55,984 bases of DNA from Pseudolysinimonas sp051954455 (GTDB taxonomy: Bacteria; Actinomycetota; Actinomycetes; Actinomycetales; Microbacteriaceae): assembly GCF_051954455.1 (NCBI RefSeq), contig NZ_JBQCHS010000028.1:1-55984 (forward strand). Direction: 5' to 3'. The translations under genes were made by a program, and so were the position numbers. This document shows positions 1 through 9,058 of the stretch, in pieces. The notes beneath the pieces are model-generated. The model searched no databases. It saw only the letters and a program-made list of their open reading frames with translations, and was not told the DNA's origin. Within the stretch, counting starts at the first letter, position 1. Every line of letters starts with the position of its first letter.

Positions 1-69
1 AGCCAACAGCTCCTGAGTTCTTCGAACAACACGCCGTAAGGAAGTCGAAGAACTCAGGAACTGTTGGCT
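1..69. repeat. 25-bp inverted repeat with 19-nt loop at the left edge
   Basis: Bases 1-25 and 45-69 are reverse complements with a single mismatch (position 10), separated by a 19-base loop. The element is clearly less GC-rich than everything around it. It lies 29 bases beyond the LacI stop codon, so it could act as a terminator for that gene, but the stem is much longer than usual, has no T tract, and begins at base 1. A transposon or MITE end, or an assembly break at a repeat, is equally possible. Confidence 0.7.
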
Positions 70-97
70 GCGGCGGGACGGGAGGGAGAGGGCAGGC

Positions 98-1129
98 TCA
101 GCGGTCGGGAGGCGGCGGCGCCGTGCTCGCGCGCACGATGAGCTCCGGCACCGGGAACTCCGCCGGCGGCCCGGTGTCCTCGCCCTCGATCTGCGCGAGC
201 AGCACCGCGATCGCGCGGGCGCCGAGCCAGCCGAAGTCCTGACGGACCGTGGTGAGCGGCGGCGAGTAGTGCTTCGCCTCCGGGATGTCGTCGAAGCCGA
301 CGATGCTGAGCTGCTCCGGCACCGCGATTCCCAGGTCCGCCGCGGCGTGCACGAGGCCGAGCGCCATCTGGTCGTTCGAGGCGAAGACCGCCGTGAAGTC
401 CGGGTGGTGCAGGATCTTGAGGCCGACCTCGTAGCCCAGGTCGGCCGTCCAGTCGCCCAGGATCGGCGCCGTCACGGGCAGGTCGTGGTCGTTGAGCTCG
501 GCGAGGAAGCCGTTCATCCTGTCCTCCGCCTCGCTCCAGTCCTGCGGACCCGCCAGATGCCGGATGCGGGTGTGGCCGAGCTCGATGAGGTGCCGGGTCG
601 CGAGCCGGGCTCCGGCGAGCTGGTCGAAGGCGGCCACGCGGTCGTCGCCCGCGCTCTTCCAGTGCAGGCTCACCAGCGGCACCTTGAACGTCACGCGGTG
701 CAGCGCCTCGTGGGCGCGCTGTTGCGGCGCGATCACCACGACGCCCTCCACGCCCTGCGCCACGAAGGCGTCGAGCGCCGCGCTGATGCTCTCGTCGTCC
801 TCCCGGGCGAGGGTGGCGGTCAGGATGGCGTACCCGCGGTTCCTCGCCGCCTCGTCGATCGCCGTGGCGGCACTGAACGGGCCGTAGTGGGACCGGGCCG
901 ACACGAGCAGCCCGATGGTCCGCGACCGGGCGGTCGCGAGCGCTCGCGCCGCGCTGTTCGGACGCCAGGAGTGCTCCTCGATGACCTTGCGCACCTGGGC
1001 CTCGGTGGACGGCTTGATGTACCGCTCGCCGTTGAGCACCCGGGACACCGTCTGACGCGAGACGCCGGCCAGCCGGGCGATGTCCCGGATGGAGAGCGCG
1101 CGCTTCTCGCCGGGTCCCGGTTCTTCCAT
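98..1129 (-). CDS. LacI-family transcriptional repressor
   Basis: A 343-residue regulator of normal LacI length. The N-terminal helix-turn-helix begins at about residue 13 (SIRDIARLAGVSRQTVSRVL) and is followed by the hinge helix region (RPNSAARALA). From about residue 70 the protein is a periplasmic-binding-type sensor domain that would bind a sugar effector. The ATG at 1129 has a short AGGA-type ribosome site. The gene is divergent from the monosaccharide importer at 1438, and a candidate operator lies in the shared 308-base intergenic region, so it most likely represses that importer until its sugar is present. The effector is unknown. Confidence 0.93.
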   Translation of the reverse strand: MEEPGPGEKRALSIRDIARLAGVSRQTVSRVLNGERYIKPSTEAQVRKVIEEHSWRPNSAARALATARSRTIGLLVSARSHYGPFSAATAIDEAARNRGYAILTATLAREDDESISAALDAFVAQGVEGVVVIAPQQRAHEALHRVTFKVPLVSLHWKSAGDDRVAAFDQLAGARLATRHLIELGHTRIRHLAGPQDWSEAEDRMNGFLAELNDHDLPVTAPILGDWTADLGYEVGLKILHHPDFTAVFASNDQMALGLVHAAADLGIAVPEQLSIVGFDDIPEAKHYSPPLTTVRQDFGWLGARAIAVLLAQIEGEDTGPPAEFPVPELIVRASTAPPPPDR

Positions 1130-1199
1130 ACGTCCTGTTCCGTCGTGGGGTTCGGCGACAGTGCCGCGCGATTTCGCTCATCATATTTGGCCGAAGCAC

Positions 1200-1229
1200 T
1201 TGACTGATCCGGGGTTTGGGTCATAACGT
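1200..1229 (+). promoter_or_regulatory. Candidate promoter of the sugar importer operon
   Basis: A TTGACT -35 box (1200-1205) and a TAACGT -10 box (1224-1229) are separated by 18 bases. This lies in the 308-base divergent region 1130-1437 and reads toward the substrate-binding protein gene. Apart from this promoter and the operator just downstream, nothing further is visible in that gap. Confidence 0.5.
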
Positions 1230-1240
1230 CTAACCCGTTC

Positions 1241-1254
1241 TGGGACCGGTCACA
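1241..1254. promoter_or_regulatory. Candidate LacI-family operator
   Basis: The 14-base palindrome TGGGACCGGTCACA has one mismatch and a central CCGG, the layout typical of LacI-family operators. It starts 12 bases after the putative -10 box, where a bound repressor would block transcription of the importer. Assignment to the adjacent LacI gene is inferred from position. Confidence 0.45.
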
Positions 1255-1437
1255 TATATCGCGTACGGCCCAGCATACGACGAGGGAGTCGCCGATGTCA
1301 GCACCCCGATCGCACAGCCGCGGTCGCACCTGCGTCACCCCGTCGCACGCTGGCCGACGGGCGCGTGACAGTTCCGAGCCCGGCGAACCCCTGCGCATCG
1401 GGCGCACCGGTCGCCTCACCGCTCGAAGGGAATCACA

Positions 1438-2559
1438 GTGAAGTTCAGGAAAGTCGCACTCGCCGCCGCGGCACTCGGCGTCGCGGTCGCACTCGCCGCA
1501 TGCTCCGGCGGCCGCGGAGGGGACAACTCCTCCACCACCGACAACAAGGGCGCCCTCGTCGGCGTCGCCATGCCGACCAAGGTGTCCGAGCGCTGGATCG
1601 CGGACGGGAATGCGGTCAAGTCGGACCTCGAGAAGAACGGCTATAAGGTCGACCTCGAGTACGCCAACAACGACATCCCGACCCAGGTGCAGCAGGTCAA
1701 CACGATGATCACGAAGGGCGCGAAGGTGCTCATCGTCGCGTCCATCGACGGCGGGTCGCTGACCGACCAGCTCGACGCCGCCGCCAAGGCCGGCATCAAG
1801 GTCATCTCGTACGACCGCCTCCTCACCGGCGACAAGAACGTCGACTACTACGTCTCGTTCGACAACTACAAGGTCGGCGTCTACCAGGCGAACTCGCTCC
1901 TCACCGGCCTCGGCGTGCTCGACAAGGACGGCAAGAAGACCGGCCAGAAGGGCCCGTTCAACATCGAGGTGTTCGCCGGCAGCCCCGACGACAACAACGC
2001 CACGTTCTTCTACAACGGCGCGATGGACACCCTGAAGCCGTACATCTCGGACGGCACGCTGGTGGTCAAGAGCGGCCAGACGAACTTCAACCAGGTCGCC
2101 ATCCTGCGCTGGGACCCGGCGACGGCCAAGGCCCGCATGCAGGACCTGATCGCCAAGTCGTACTCCACCGGCGCCGCCGTGCAGGGCGTCCTCTCGCCGT
2201 ACGACGGCCTCTCCGACGGCATCCTGAGCGCGCTCGAGGGCGCGGGCTACGGCTCCGGCGGCAAGCAGATCCCGATCATCACCGGTCAGGACGCCGAGGT
2301 CGCCAGCGTCAAGCAGATCATCGCGGGCACGCAGTACTCGACGATCTACAAGGACACCCGCAAGCTCGCCAACGAGGCCGCCAAGATGGCGAACGACCTG
2401 CTGACCGGCAAGAAGCCGGAGGTCAACGACACCAAGAGCTACGACAACAAGGTCAAGACCGTCCCGAGCTACCTGTTCCAGCCGGTCGTCGTCACGAAGG
2501 ACAACTACAAGGAGATCCTCGTCGACAGCGGCTACTACAAGGCCTCCGACCTGCAGTAA
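1438..2559 (+). CDS. chvE: Sugar ABC transporter substrate-binding lipoprotein (ChvE type)
   Basis: A 373-residue extracellular sugar-binding protein. It begins with a lipoprotein signal peptide whose lipobox ends at Cys22 (LAAC), so the mature protein would be anchored outside the membrane. The body is a type 1 periplasmic-binding fold with ChvE-like features: VGVAMPTK near the mature N terminus, the ERWI.DG segment, and AS/DGG and YDRLL motifs. The GTG at 1438 is the start. It is the first gene of a three-gene importer operon with an ATPase and a permease downstream. ChvE/GguAB homologues import several aldoses; the specific sugar is not evident here. Confidence 0.92.
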   Translation: MKFRKVALAAAALGVAVALAACSGGRGGDNSSTTDNKGALVGVAMPTKVSERWIADGNAVKSDLEKNGYKVDLEYANNDIPTQVQQVNTMITKGAKVLIVASIDGGSLTDQLDAAAKAGIKVISYDRLLTGDKNVDYYVSFDNYKVGVYQANSLLTGLGVLDKDGKKTGQKGPFNIEVFAGSPDDNNATFFYNGAMDTLKPYISDGTLVVKSGQTNFNQVAILRWDPATAKARMQDLIAKSYSTGAAVQGVLSPYDGLSDGILSALEGAGYGSGGKQIPIITGQDAEVASVKQIIAGTQYSTIYKDTRKLANEAAKMANDLLTGKKPEVNDTKSYDNKVKTVPSYLFQPVVVTKDNYKEILVDSGYYKASDLQ

Positions 2560-2578
2560 ACCCGTCGGTCGCGACGCG

Positions 2579-2607
2579 GGGTGGTGCGATCATCGGTCGC
2601 ACCACCC
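2579..2607 (+). promoter_or_regulatory. Intercistronic stem-loop between binding protein and ATPase
   Basis: A perfect 11-base stem (2579-2589 with 2597-2607) closes a 7-base loop in the 74-base gap between the binding-protein and ATPase genes. Such hairpins commonly stabilise the upstream message or partly terminate, giving more binding protein than ATPase. No T tract follows, so full termination is unlikely. Confidence 0.6.
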
Positions 2608-2633
2608 TGCTCGTCCCCAAGTTGAGGAGGCCC

Positions 2634-4172
2634 ATGGCCGACACGATTCTCGAGATGCGCGGCATCTCGAAGACCTTCCCGGGCGTCAAGGCCCTGCAGG
2701 ACGTCTCGATCTCCGTCGAGGAGGGCTCCGTCCACGCCATCTGCGGCGAGAACGGCGCGGGCAAGTCGACCCTCATGAAGGTGCTCTCGGGCGTCTACCC
2801 GCACGGCACCTTCGACGGCGAGATCCTGCTCCGGGGCGAGCCGGTGGAGTTCCGCTCCATCAACGACTCCGAGGCGGCGGGGATCGTCATCATCCACCAG
2901 GAGCTCGCGCTCTCGCCCTACCTCTCGATCGCCGAGAACATCTACCTCGGCAACGAGAAGCAGCGCGGCGGCTTCATCGACTGGAACCGCACCAACCTCG
3001 AGGCGGCGGACCTGCTGAAGAAGGTGGGGCTCCGCGACAACCCGATCACCAAGATCGTCGACATCGGCGTGGGCAAGCAGCAGCTCGTCGAGATCGCGAA
3101 GGCGCTGTCGAAGGAGGTGAAGATCCTCATCCTCGACGAGCCGACCGCCGCGCTGAACGACGACGACTCCGCGCACCTGCTCGACCTGATCCGTCAGCTC
3201 AAGGAGCAGGGCATCACGTCGATCATCATCAGCCACAAGCTCAACGAGATCAAGGCGATCGCCGACCGAGTGACGATCCTCCGCGACGGCAAGACGATCG
3301 AGACGATCGAGATGGCGGGCGCGAGCGAGGACCGCATCATCAAGGGGATGGTCGGCCGCGACGTCGCCAGCCGCTTCCCCGACCACGTGCCGCACATCGG
3401 CGAGGAGCTGCTCCGCGTCGAGCACTGGACGGTGCACCACCCGCTCGACCGCAGCCGCAAGGTCGTCGACGACGTCAGCTTCTCGGTGCGCGCCGGCGAG
3501 ATCGTCGGGATCGCGGGCCTCATGGGCGCGGGGCGCACGGAGCTCGCCATGAGCATCTTCGGGCGCAGCTACGGGGTGAACATCTCGGGGCAGGTCTACA
3601 AGCGCGGCAAGCCGATCTCGGTGTCCACGGTTTCGAAGGCCATCGCCAACGGCATCGCGTACTCCACCGAGGATCGCAAGCGCTACGGGCTCAACCTGAT
3701 CGACAACATCCAGCGCAACATCTCGATCGCGGCGCTCGACAAGCTCGTCAACTGGCTGCGGTTCGTCAACGACCACCGCGAGTCGATCGTGGCGAACGGC
3801 TACCGCACCTCGATGAACATCAAGACGCCGAACGTCACGGCCATCACCGGGAAGCTCTCCGGCGGCAACCAGCAGAAGGTCGTCCTCTCGAAGTGGATGT
3901 ACTCCGATCCGGACGTGCTGATCCTCGACGAGCCGACCCGCGGCATCGACGTGGGCGCCAAGTACGAGATCTACACGATCATCGACCGCCTCGCGGATGA
4001 GGGGAAGGGCGTCGTCGTCATCTCCTCCGAGCTGCCCGAGCTGCTCGGCATCTGCGACCGCATCTACACCCTCACCGAGGGCCGGATCACCGCGGACGTG
4101 CCGCGGGAGAAGGCCACGGCTGAATACCTCATGCAGTTCATGACCCAGGAACGCGAGAAGACCCGAGCATGA
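2634..4172 (+). CDS. mmsA: Monosaccharide ABC transporter ATP-binding protein
   Basis: A 512-residue ATPase with two tandem nucleotide-binding domains, as in the RbsA/GguA family. The first half has a full Walker A (GENGAGKST, residues 38-46) and DEPTAAL Walker B. The second half has an LSGG signature followed by the Walker B LILDEPTRGID. It would power sugar import in the cytoplasm together with the permease at 4169. The ATG at 2634 follows a GAGGAGG ribosome site; a TTG at 2622 precedes that site and was not chosen. The stop overlaps the permease start (ATGA). Confidence 0.94.
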   Translation: MADTILEMRGISKTFPGVKALQDVSISVEEGSVHAICGENGAGKSTLMKVLSGVYPHGTFDGEILLRGEPVEFRSINDSEAAGIVIIHQELALSPYLSIAENIYLGNEKQRGGFIDWNRTNLEAADLLKKVGLRDNPITKIVDIGVGKQQLVEIAKALSKEVKILILDEPTAALNDDDSAHLLDLIRQLKEQGITSIIISHKLNEIKAIADRVTILRDGKTIETIEMAGASEDRIIKGMVGRDVASRFPDHVPHIGEELLRVEHWTVHHPLDRSRKVVDDVSFSVRAGEIVGIAGLMGAGRTELAMSIFGRSYGVNISGQVYKRGKPISVSTVSKAIANGIAYSTEDRKRYGLNLIDNIQRNISIAALDKLVNWLRFVNDHRESIVANGYRTSMNIKTPNVTAITGKLSGGNQQKVVLSKWMYSDPDVLILDEPTRGIDVGAKYEIYTIIDRLADEGKGVVVISSELPELLGICDRIYTLTEGRITADVPREKATAEYLMQFMTQEREKTRA

Positions 4173-5344
4173 AGCCCCTCTCCAACGCCGTCCACTACCT
4201 GGCCGGCCAGCTCCGCCAGATCGGCCTGTTCATCGCGCTGATCGTGATCGTCGTGTTCTTCCAGATCACGACCAACGGCATCACGCTCGCGCCGATCAAC
4301 GTGTCGAACCTGGTCGTCCAGAACAGCTACATCCTGATCCTCGCGGTCGGCATGGTCATGGTGATCATCGCCGGGCACATCGACCTCTCGGTCGGGTCGG
4401 TCGTCGCCTTCATCGGCGCCATGGCGGGCGTCATGATCTCGCAGTGGCATCTGCCGTGGCCGCTCGCGGTCGTGCTCTGTCTCGTGCTCGGCGCGATCGT
4501 CGGCGCGTGGCAGGGGTTCTGGATCGCCTACTTCGGCATCCCCGCGTTCATCGTGACGCTGGCGGGCATGCTCGTGTTCCGCGGCGCGGCCCAGATCGCG
4601 CTCGGCAACCAGCAGATCTCCTTCTTCCCGAAGGAGTTCCGCGCGATCGGGTCGGGCTTCCTCCCCGCGTTCGGCACGACGGGCTACGAGCCGCTCACCG
4701 TGATCCTCGGCCTCCTCACGGCGGTCGCGATCGCCGCGAGCGCGATCCGGCAGCGGATCGTGCGCCGCAAGTACGACCTCGAGAGCGAGCCGCTGTGGTG
4801 GTTCGTGCTGAAGCTCGTGTTCCTCGTCGGGCTGGTCCTCGTCATCGCGTTCCTGCTCGCGAGCTACAACGGCACCCCGATCGTGCTGATCATCCTCGGC
4901 GCCCTCGTCGTGGGGTACACGGCGGTCATGCAGCGCTCGGTGTTCGGACGGCACATCTACGCGATCGGCGGCAACCTGCTGGCGGCGTCGCTGTCCGGCA
5001 TCAAGACCCGTCGGGTGACCTTCCTGCTGTTCGTCAACATGGGCGTGATCTCGGCGATCGCGGGCCTCGTCTTCACGGCGGGCCTCAACCTCGCGAGCCC
5101 GAGCGCCGGCACCGGGTTCGAGCTCGATGCGATCTCGGCCGTCTTCATCGGCGGCGCGGCGGTCACGGGCGGCATCGGCACGGTGCCGGGCGCGATCATC
5201 GGCGGTCTCATCATCGGCGTGCTCAACAACGGCATGTCGATCCTGGGCGTCGACAGCGACTACCAGCTCCTCATCAAGGGCCTCGTCCTGCTCGGCGCCG
5301 TCGCGTTCGACGTCTACAACAAGCGGCGCGCGGTCGGCCAGTAG
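4169..5344 (+). CDS. mmsB: Monosaccharide ABC transporter permease
   Basis: A 391-residue integral membrane protein of the CUT2/RbsC-like permease family, longer than RbsC itself and of the size seen in GguB/MmsB proteins. Many hydrophobic helices are visible, with the family motif AGHIDLSVGS after the first helices and the GGAAVTGGIG loop near the C terminus. It forms the channel for the ChvE-type importer. Translation is coupled to the ATPase gene by an ATGA overlap. It ends the operon and is followed by a strong hairpin. Confidence 0.93.
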   Translation: MKPLSNAVHYLAGQLRQIGLFIALIVIVVFFQITTNGITLAPINVSNLVVQNSYILILAVGMVMVIIAGHIDLSVGSVVAFIGAMAGVMISQWHLPWPLAVVLCLVLGAIVGAWQGFWIAYFGIPAFIVTLAGMLVFRGAAQIALGNQQISFFPKEFRAIGSGFLPAFGTTGYEPLTVILGLLTAVAIAASAIRQRIVRRKYDLESEPLWWFVLKLVFLVGLVLVIAFLLASYNGTPIVLIILGALVVGYTAVMQRSVFGRHIYAIGGNLLAASLSGIKTRRVTFLLFVNMGVISAIAGLVFTAGLNLASPSAGTGFELDAISAVFIGGAAVTGGIGTVPGAIIGGLIIGVLNNGMSILGVDSDYQLLIKGLVLLGAVAFDVYNKRRAVGQ

Positions 5345-5354
5345 CGATCGGAGC

Positions 5355-5393
5355 GGCGTCGGGCGCGGACCGTCACGGTCCGCGTCCGACGCC
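5355..5393. terminator. Bidirectional hairpin terminator
   Basis: Arms of 19 bases at 5355-5373 and 5375-5393 pair with a single G-T wobble. The hairpin lies between the convergent permease gene and the DUF2071 gene, so it can serve both. It has no T tract, which is common in high-GC actinobacteria. Confidence 0.75.
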
Positions 5394-5396
5394 GTC

Positions 5397-6128
5397 TCAT
5401 CCGAGCGCGACCGGCCGCCCGAACTCCGCGTCGACCCCGCGGCTGAACAGCACGGAGTCCGGGGCTCGGCCCGTGAGCCCCGGCAGCCCGGCGAGCGCGA
5501 GCAGCTCGTCGTCGAGCTCCACGAGTTCCGCCGGATGAAGGAGCCACGGCTCGTGCCGGTTCGGCATCCAGAGCGTGCGGGCGCCCCGGCCCTGGAAGAG
5601 GGCCCAGCGGGCCGTGAGGAACGCGGCGGCGTCGTCGTCGACCGTCCGTGACGGGTCGACGCGGACCGCCATCCGGTGGGCTCCGGGAGCGAGGTGGCGA
5701 CGCGAGGTGTAGCGGTGCAGATCGCCCTCGACCTCGTGCGCGGTGCGCGCCCAGCGGTAGGGGAGCCCGTACAGCGCCCGCGCAGCGGCGACGGCGAGCA
5801 CCCGCGACGCCTCGAGCGAACGGAACACAACGCCCCTCCGGCCCGCGTCGTCGACCGCGTAGAGCCGCACGTTCACCTCGACGAAGTCGCCCGCGAACGG
5901 CACCGGGCCGAACGGTGCGACCCGCGCACGGCCGAGGTCGAAGGCGATGAGGCCCGCCCAGGTGGCACCGTCGTGCAGGTCCGGGCGCGTTCCGGGCGGG
6001 AGGAGGGCAGCGACCAGTTCGGGGCCGACGCGCCAGTGCACGAACGCGGCGCGACGCCAGGTCTGCGCGGCGACCACGCGGCCGGCGAGGCGCGGCGCGG
6101 CGCGGGTGATCGGCTCGAGCGGGGCCAC
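5397..6128 (-). CDS. DUF2071 (YqjF-type) family protein
   Basis: A 243-residue cytoplasmic protein resembling the DUF2071/YqjF family. Family-like features are the early FVHWRV segment, the WAGLIAFDLGR stretch, FVEVNVRLYAVD, GVVFRSLEAS and LYGLPYRWA. The acetoacetate-decarboxylase-like barrel fold of this family is known, but no enzymatic role is established. The GTG at 6128 was chosen because it follows an AGAGGA ribosome site by seven bases; the longer open frame upstream overlaps the PiT transporter gene on the opposite strand and looks non-coding. It stands alone between convergent and divergent neighbours. Confidence 0.75.
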   Translation of the reverse strand: MAPLEPITRAAPRLAGRVVAAQTWRRAAFVHWRVGPELVAALLPPGTRPDLHDGATWAGLIAFDLGRARVAPFGPVPFAGDFVEVNVRLYAVDDAGRRGVVFRSLEASRVLAVAAARALYGLPYRWARTAHEVEGDLHRYTSRRHLAPGAHRMAVRVDPSRTVDDDAAAFLTARWALFQGRGARTLWMPNRHEPWLLHPAELVELDDELLALAGLPGLTGRAPDSVLFSRGVDAEFGRPVALG

Positions 6129-6207
6129 CCGCCCATCCTCTCGCCTCCCGCGGGCGGCGGGGCGCACCCGGCTTGCCCCGCCCTGGCCCCCGTGGAAGAG
6201 TCGACCG

Positions 6208-7458
6208 GTGGCCGTCACGACGATCGTCGTCCTGGTGATCGTCCTGGCGATCTTCTTCGACTTCACCAACGGCTTCCACGACACCGCGAACGCCATGGCG
6301 ACGCCGATCGCGACCGGCGCGCTCCGCCCGCGGACGGCGGTCGCGATCGCGGCCGTGCTGAACCTCGTCGGGGCGTTCCTCTCCACCGCGGTGGCGACCA
6401 CGATCTCGGGCGGGCTCATCCGCGAGGGCGACGGCGGCGTCGCGGTCACGCCGTCCATGATCTTCGCGGGCCTCATCGGCGCGGTGATCTGGAACCTCGT
6501 CACCTGGCTGCGCGGCTTCCCGTCGTCGTCGTCGCACGCGCTCTTCGGCGGGCTCGTCGGCGCGGCGATCGTAGGCGCCGGCTTCGGCGCGGTGGACTTC
6601 GGGGTCCTGCTCGGCAAGGTCGTCATCCCCGCGGTCCTGGCGCCGCTCGTCGCCGGGGTGGCCGGATTCGTCGCGACCCGCCTCGCCTACCGGATCACGC
6701 GGCTGCCGGTCGACAAGAGTCACCGTGCGGGATTCCGAGTCGGCCAGATCTTCACCTCCTCGATGGTGGCGCTCGCTCACGGCACCAACGATGCGCAGAA
6801 GACGATGGGGGTCATCACCCTGACCCTCATCGCGGGCGGCGCCCTCCCGACCGGTTCGACGCCGCCGCTCTGGGTCGTCATCGTGTGCGCGGTGGCGATC
6901 GCGGCCGGCACCTACAGCGGCGGGTGGCGCATCATCCAGACCCTCGGCACCGGGCTCACCGACATCAAGCGGACCCAGGGCTTCGCCGCCGAGGCGTCGA
7001 CCGCGGCGACCGTGCTCGCGTCGAGCCACCTGGGGTTCGCGCTCTCGACGACGCAGGTCGCGTCCGGATCGATCATGGGGGCCGGACTCGGGCGCCGCGG
7101 CGGACGCATCCAGTGGGGCACCGCGGGCCGCATCGTCGTCGCCTGGTTCATCACCCTGCCCGCGTCGGCCGCCGTCGGGGCGCTCGCGGAACTCGTGGGC
7201 CGGGTCGGCGTCGCCGGGATCGTCATCGACGCGGTGGTCGGGCTCGCCGTGATCGTCGCGATCTTCGTCGCCTCCCGGCGCCGCAGCGCGTCGACGCCGC
7301 GATCGCTCGAGGTCGACGTCGCCCTCAACTCGGTCATGACCCGCAAGGAGCGCCGCGCCGCCGCCCGCCGCCGCGACGACGAGGTGCTCGAGGCGCGGCG
7401 GCGGCTGAGCGACGAATCGTCGCTGTTCGAGTTCGGCCAGGAGGCCTCGCGCGGGTAG
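6208..7458 (+). CDS. pit: PiT-family inorganic phosphate transporter
   Basis: A 416-residue membrane transporter for low-affinity phosphate uptake (metal-phosphate symport). Both PiT signature repeats are visible: FDFTNGFHDTANAMAT near the N terminus and ALAHGTNDAQKTMG in the second half, along with the GFPSSSSHALFGGL segment. A charged cytoplasmic tail of about 60 residues follows the last helix. The GTG at 6208 begins just before the first helix with a GGAAGAG-type site upstream. No PHO box was found in front of it, which suits a constitutive low-affinity system complementing the inducible Pst system at 12.5-16.6 kb. Confidence 0.92.
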   Translation: MAVTTIVVLVIVLAIFFDFTNGFHDTANAMATPIATGALRPRTAVAIAAVLNLVGAFLSTAVATTISGGLIREGDGGVAVTPSMIFAGLIGAVIWNLVTWLRGFPSSSSHALFGGLVGAAIVGAGFGAVDFGVLLGKVVIPAVLAPLVAGVAGFVATRLAYRITRLPVDKSHRAGFRVGQIFTSSMVALAHGTNDAQKTMGVITLTLIAGGALPTGSTPPLWVVIVCAVAIAAGTYSGGWRIIQTLGTGLTDIKRTQGFAAEASTAATVLASSHLGFALSTTQVASGSIMGAGLGRRGGRIQWGTAGRIVVAWFITLPASAAVGALAELVGRVGVAGIVIDAVVGLAVIVAIFVASRRRSASTPRSLEVDVALNSVMTRKERRAAARRRDDEVLEARRRLSDESSLFEFGQEASRG

Positions 7459-7582
7459 CGGCGCGCCGCGACGATGTCTCGGCATCCCCACAACCTCGAG
7501 AGCTAGGTTCGACCTCGGCTCGCGCACCGGCGGCCACGCAGCACCACCGACCCCGCCCCCGACTCCCGGAGCCGATGCGCCC

Positions 7583-9043
7583 ATGACCCTCTCGCCTCCT
7601 CGGCGCGCCCGCTCCCGCGTCGCGCTCGTGCTCGCGCTCGTCGCACTGGCCGCGGTCCTCGCTCTGGGAGTCCTGCTGGCGATTGTGCTGCTCGCCGATC
7701 CCGCGCACCCGAGCGCGTGGCAGCGGGCCGTCCTCGCGACGCCCATCATCAGCGGACCCCTGCCGCTCGTCCTCGACCTCGTGGCGCTCGCCGCGCTCGC
7801 CGCGGTCCTGATCCGGCGGTGGACGGTGCCCGGCGTCGTCCTCGTCGTGGTCGCGGCGGTGCTCGGTGCCGGCATCGCGGTGGTCGTCCTCCACCTCGCG
7901 CAGGCGCAGGACTGGTTCGGCGTCGGACTCGACGGCGTCACGCAGGCGTGGGTCATCGCGGTCTTCGCCGCGGTGGGAGCCGCGCTCGGCGCGCTGCCGT
8001 GGGCGCGGGCCTGGCGCCGGGTGCTCGTGCCGGTCGCGGTGCTGGCCGCGGTGGCCGCCGGCACCGTGGGGGTCAACGCGCACTTCGGCATCCAGCCCAC
8101 GCTCGCCGCCTTCGCGGGCGTCTCGCTCGAGAAGCCGGTGAAGCTCCCGCTGGCGGGCACGAGCGCGTCTCCGAGCGCGAGTGCGACACCGCTCGCCGGT
8201 GGTGCGCTCTGGGCCAACTGGCACGCGCCCGCCGATCTGCCGTCCAGCGGTACGACCGGCACCGTCGACATCCCGGCTCCGGTCTCCGGCTTCCACGCCC
8301 GCCCCGCCGGCCTCTACCTGCCGCCGGCCGCGCTCGTGAAGAACCCGCCGGCGCTGCCGCTGGTCATCATGATGATGGGGCAGCCGGGCGACCCCGACCC
8401 GGCCTGGGCGGCGAACTCCCTGAACCCGTTCGCCGCGCGCCACGACGGCCTCGCCCCGATCGTCGTCGTCGCCGACCAGCTGGGAGGCGACAAGTCGGTC
8501 GACAACCTGTGCCTCGACACCGCCCGGCACGGCAAGGTCATGACCTACATCACCCAGGACGTGCTGCCGTGGGCCCGGAGCCACCTGCACGTGCTGCAGG
8601 ACGCCGCGCACACGGTCGTCGCCGGGTACTCGAACGGCGGCGAGTGCGCGGTGTCGTTCGGCGCCCGCTTCCCCCAGCTGTGGTCGAACGTGCTCGACAT
8701 CTCGGGGGAGGCCTACCCGGGCGCCGACCGCGCGGCGGCGACGCTGCGCACGGAGTTCGGCGGCGACGCCGCCGCCTACCGCGCGACCTGGCCCGCGACG
8801 ATCCTGGCGGCCGGGCACTACCCCGACGAGTTCGGCGTCTTCACCGCCGGCGCCGAGGACCCCTTCTACCGCGGTCAGGCGGCGCAGATGGTCACCGCGA
8901 CCAAGGCCGCCGGATGGCAGTCGGAGTACATCGAGATCCCGCACCAGGGGCATCTGGCCGGCGCCGTCCGCGGGGGGCTCGACGACGGATTCACGGCGCT
9001 CTACCCGCGGCTCGGGCTGTCGCAGCCGGGGACGACCCCCTGA
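7583..9043 (+). CDS. Membrane-anchored alpha/beta-hydrolase (esterase)
   Basis: A 486-residue protein with two parts. About the first 190 residues hold four hydrophobic helices separated by short loops. The C-terminal 280 residues resemble the esterase/mycolyltransferase-type alpha/beta hydrolase fold and should face outside. The nucleophile elbow is GYSNGG and a late GHL supplies the candidate catalytic His. A Ser/Ala/Thr-rich linker joins the two parts. Proteins of this layout are annotated as putative esterases in actinobacteria; the substrate is unknown. A TAGGTT -10-like box sits at 7504-7509, giving a leader of about 70 bases. Confidence 0.75.
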   Translation: MTLSPPRRARSRVALVLALVALAAVLALGVLLAIVLLADPAHPSAWQRAVLATPIISGPLPLVLDLVALAALAAVLIRRWTVPGVVLVVVAAVLGAGIAVVVLHLAQAQDWFGVGLDGVTQAWVIAVFAAVGAALGALPWARAWRRVLVPVAVLAAVAAGTVGVNAHFGIQPTLAAFAGVSLEKPVKLPLAGTSASPSASATPLAGGALWANWHAPADLPSSGTTGTVDIPAPVSGFHARPAGLYLPPAALVKNPPALPLVIMMMGQPGDPDPAWAANSLNPFAARHDGLAPIVVVADQLGGDKSVDNLCLDTARHGKVMTYITQDVLPWARSHLHVLQDAAHTVVAGYSNGGECAVSFGARFPQLWSNVLDISGEAYPGADRAAATLRTEFGGDAAAYRATWPATILAAGHYPDEFGVFTAGAEDPFYRGQAAQMVTATKAAGWQSEYIEIPHQGHLAGAVRGGLDDGFTALYPRLGLSQPGTTP

Positions 9044-9058
9044 GCCGGCCCGTCCGCG

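Noticed and set aside
5314..8271. A 985-residue open frame on the minus strand
   Set aside because: It overlaps clear genes on the plus strand (PiT, esterase), is Arg/Ala-rich low-complexity sequence and matches no domain; it is a high-GC shadow frame.
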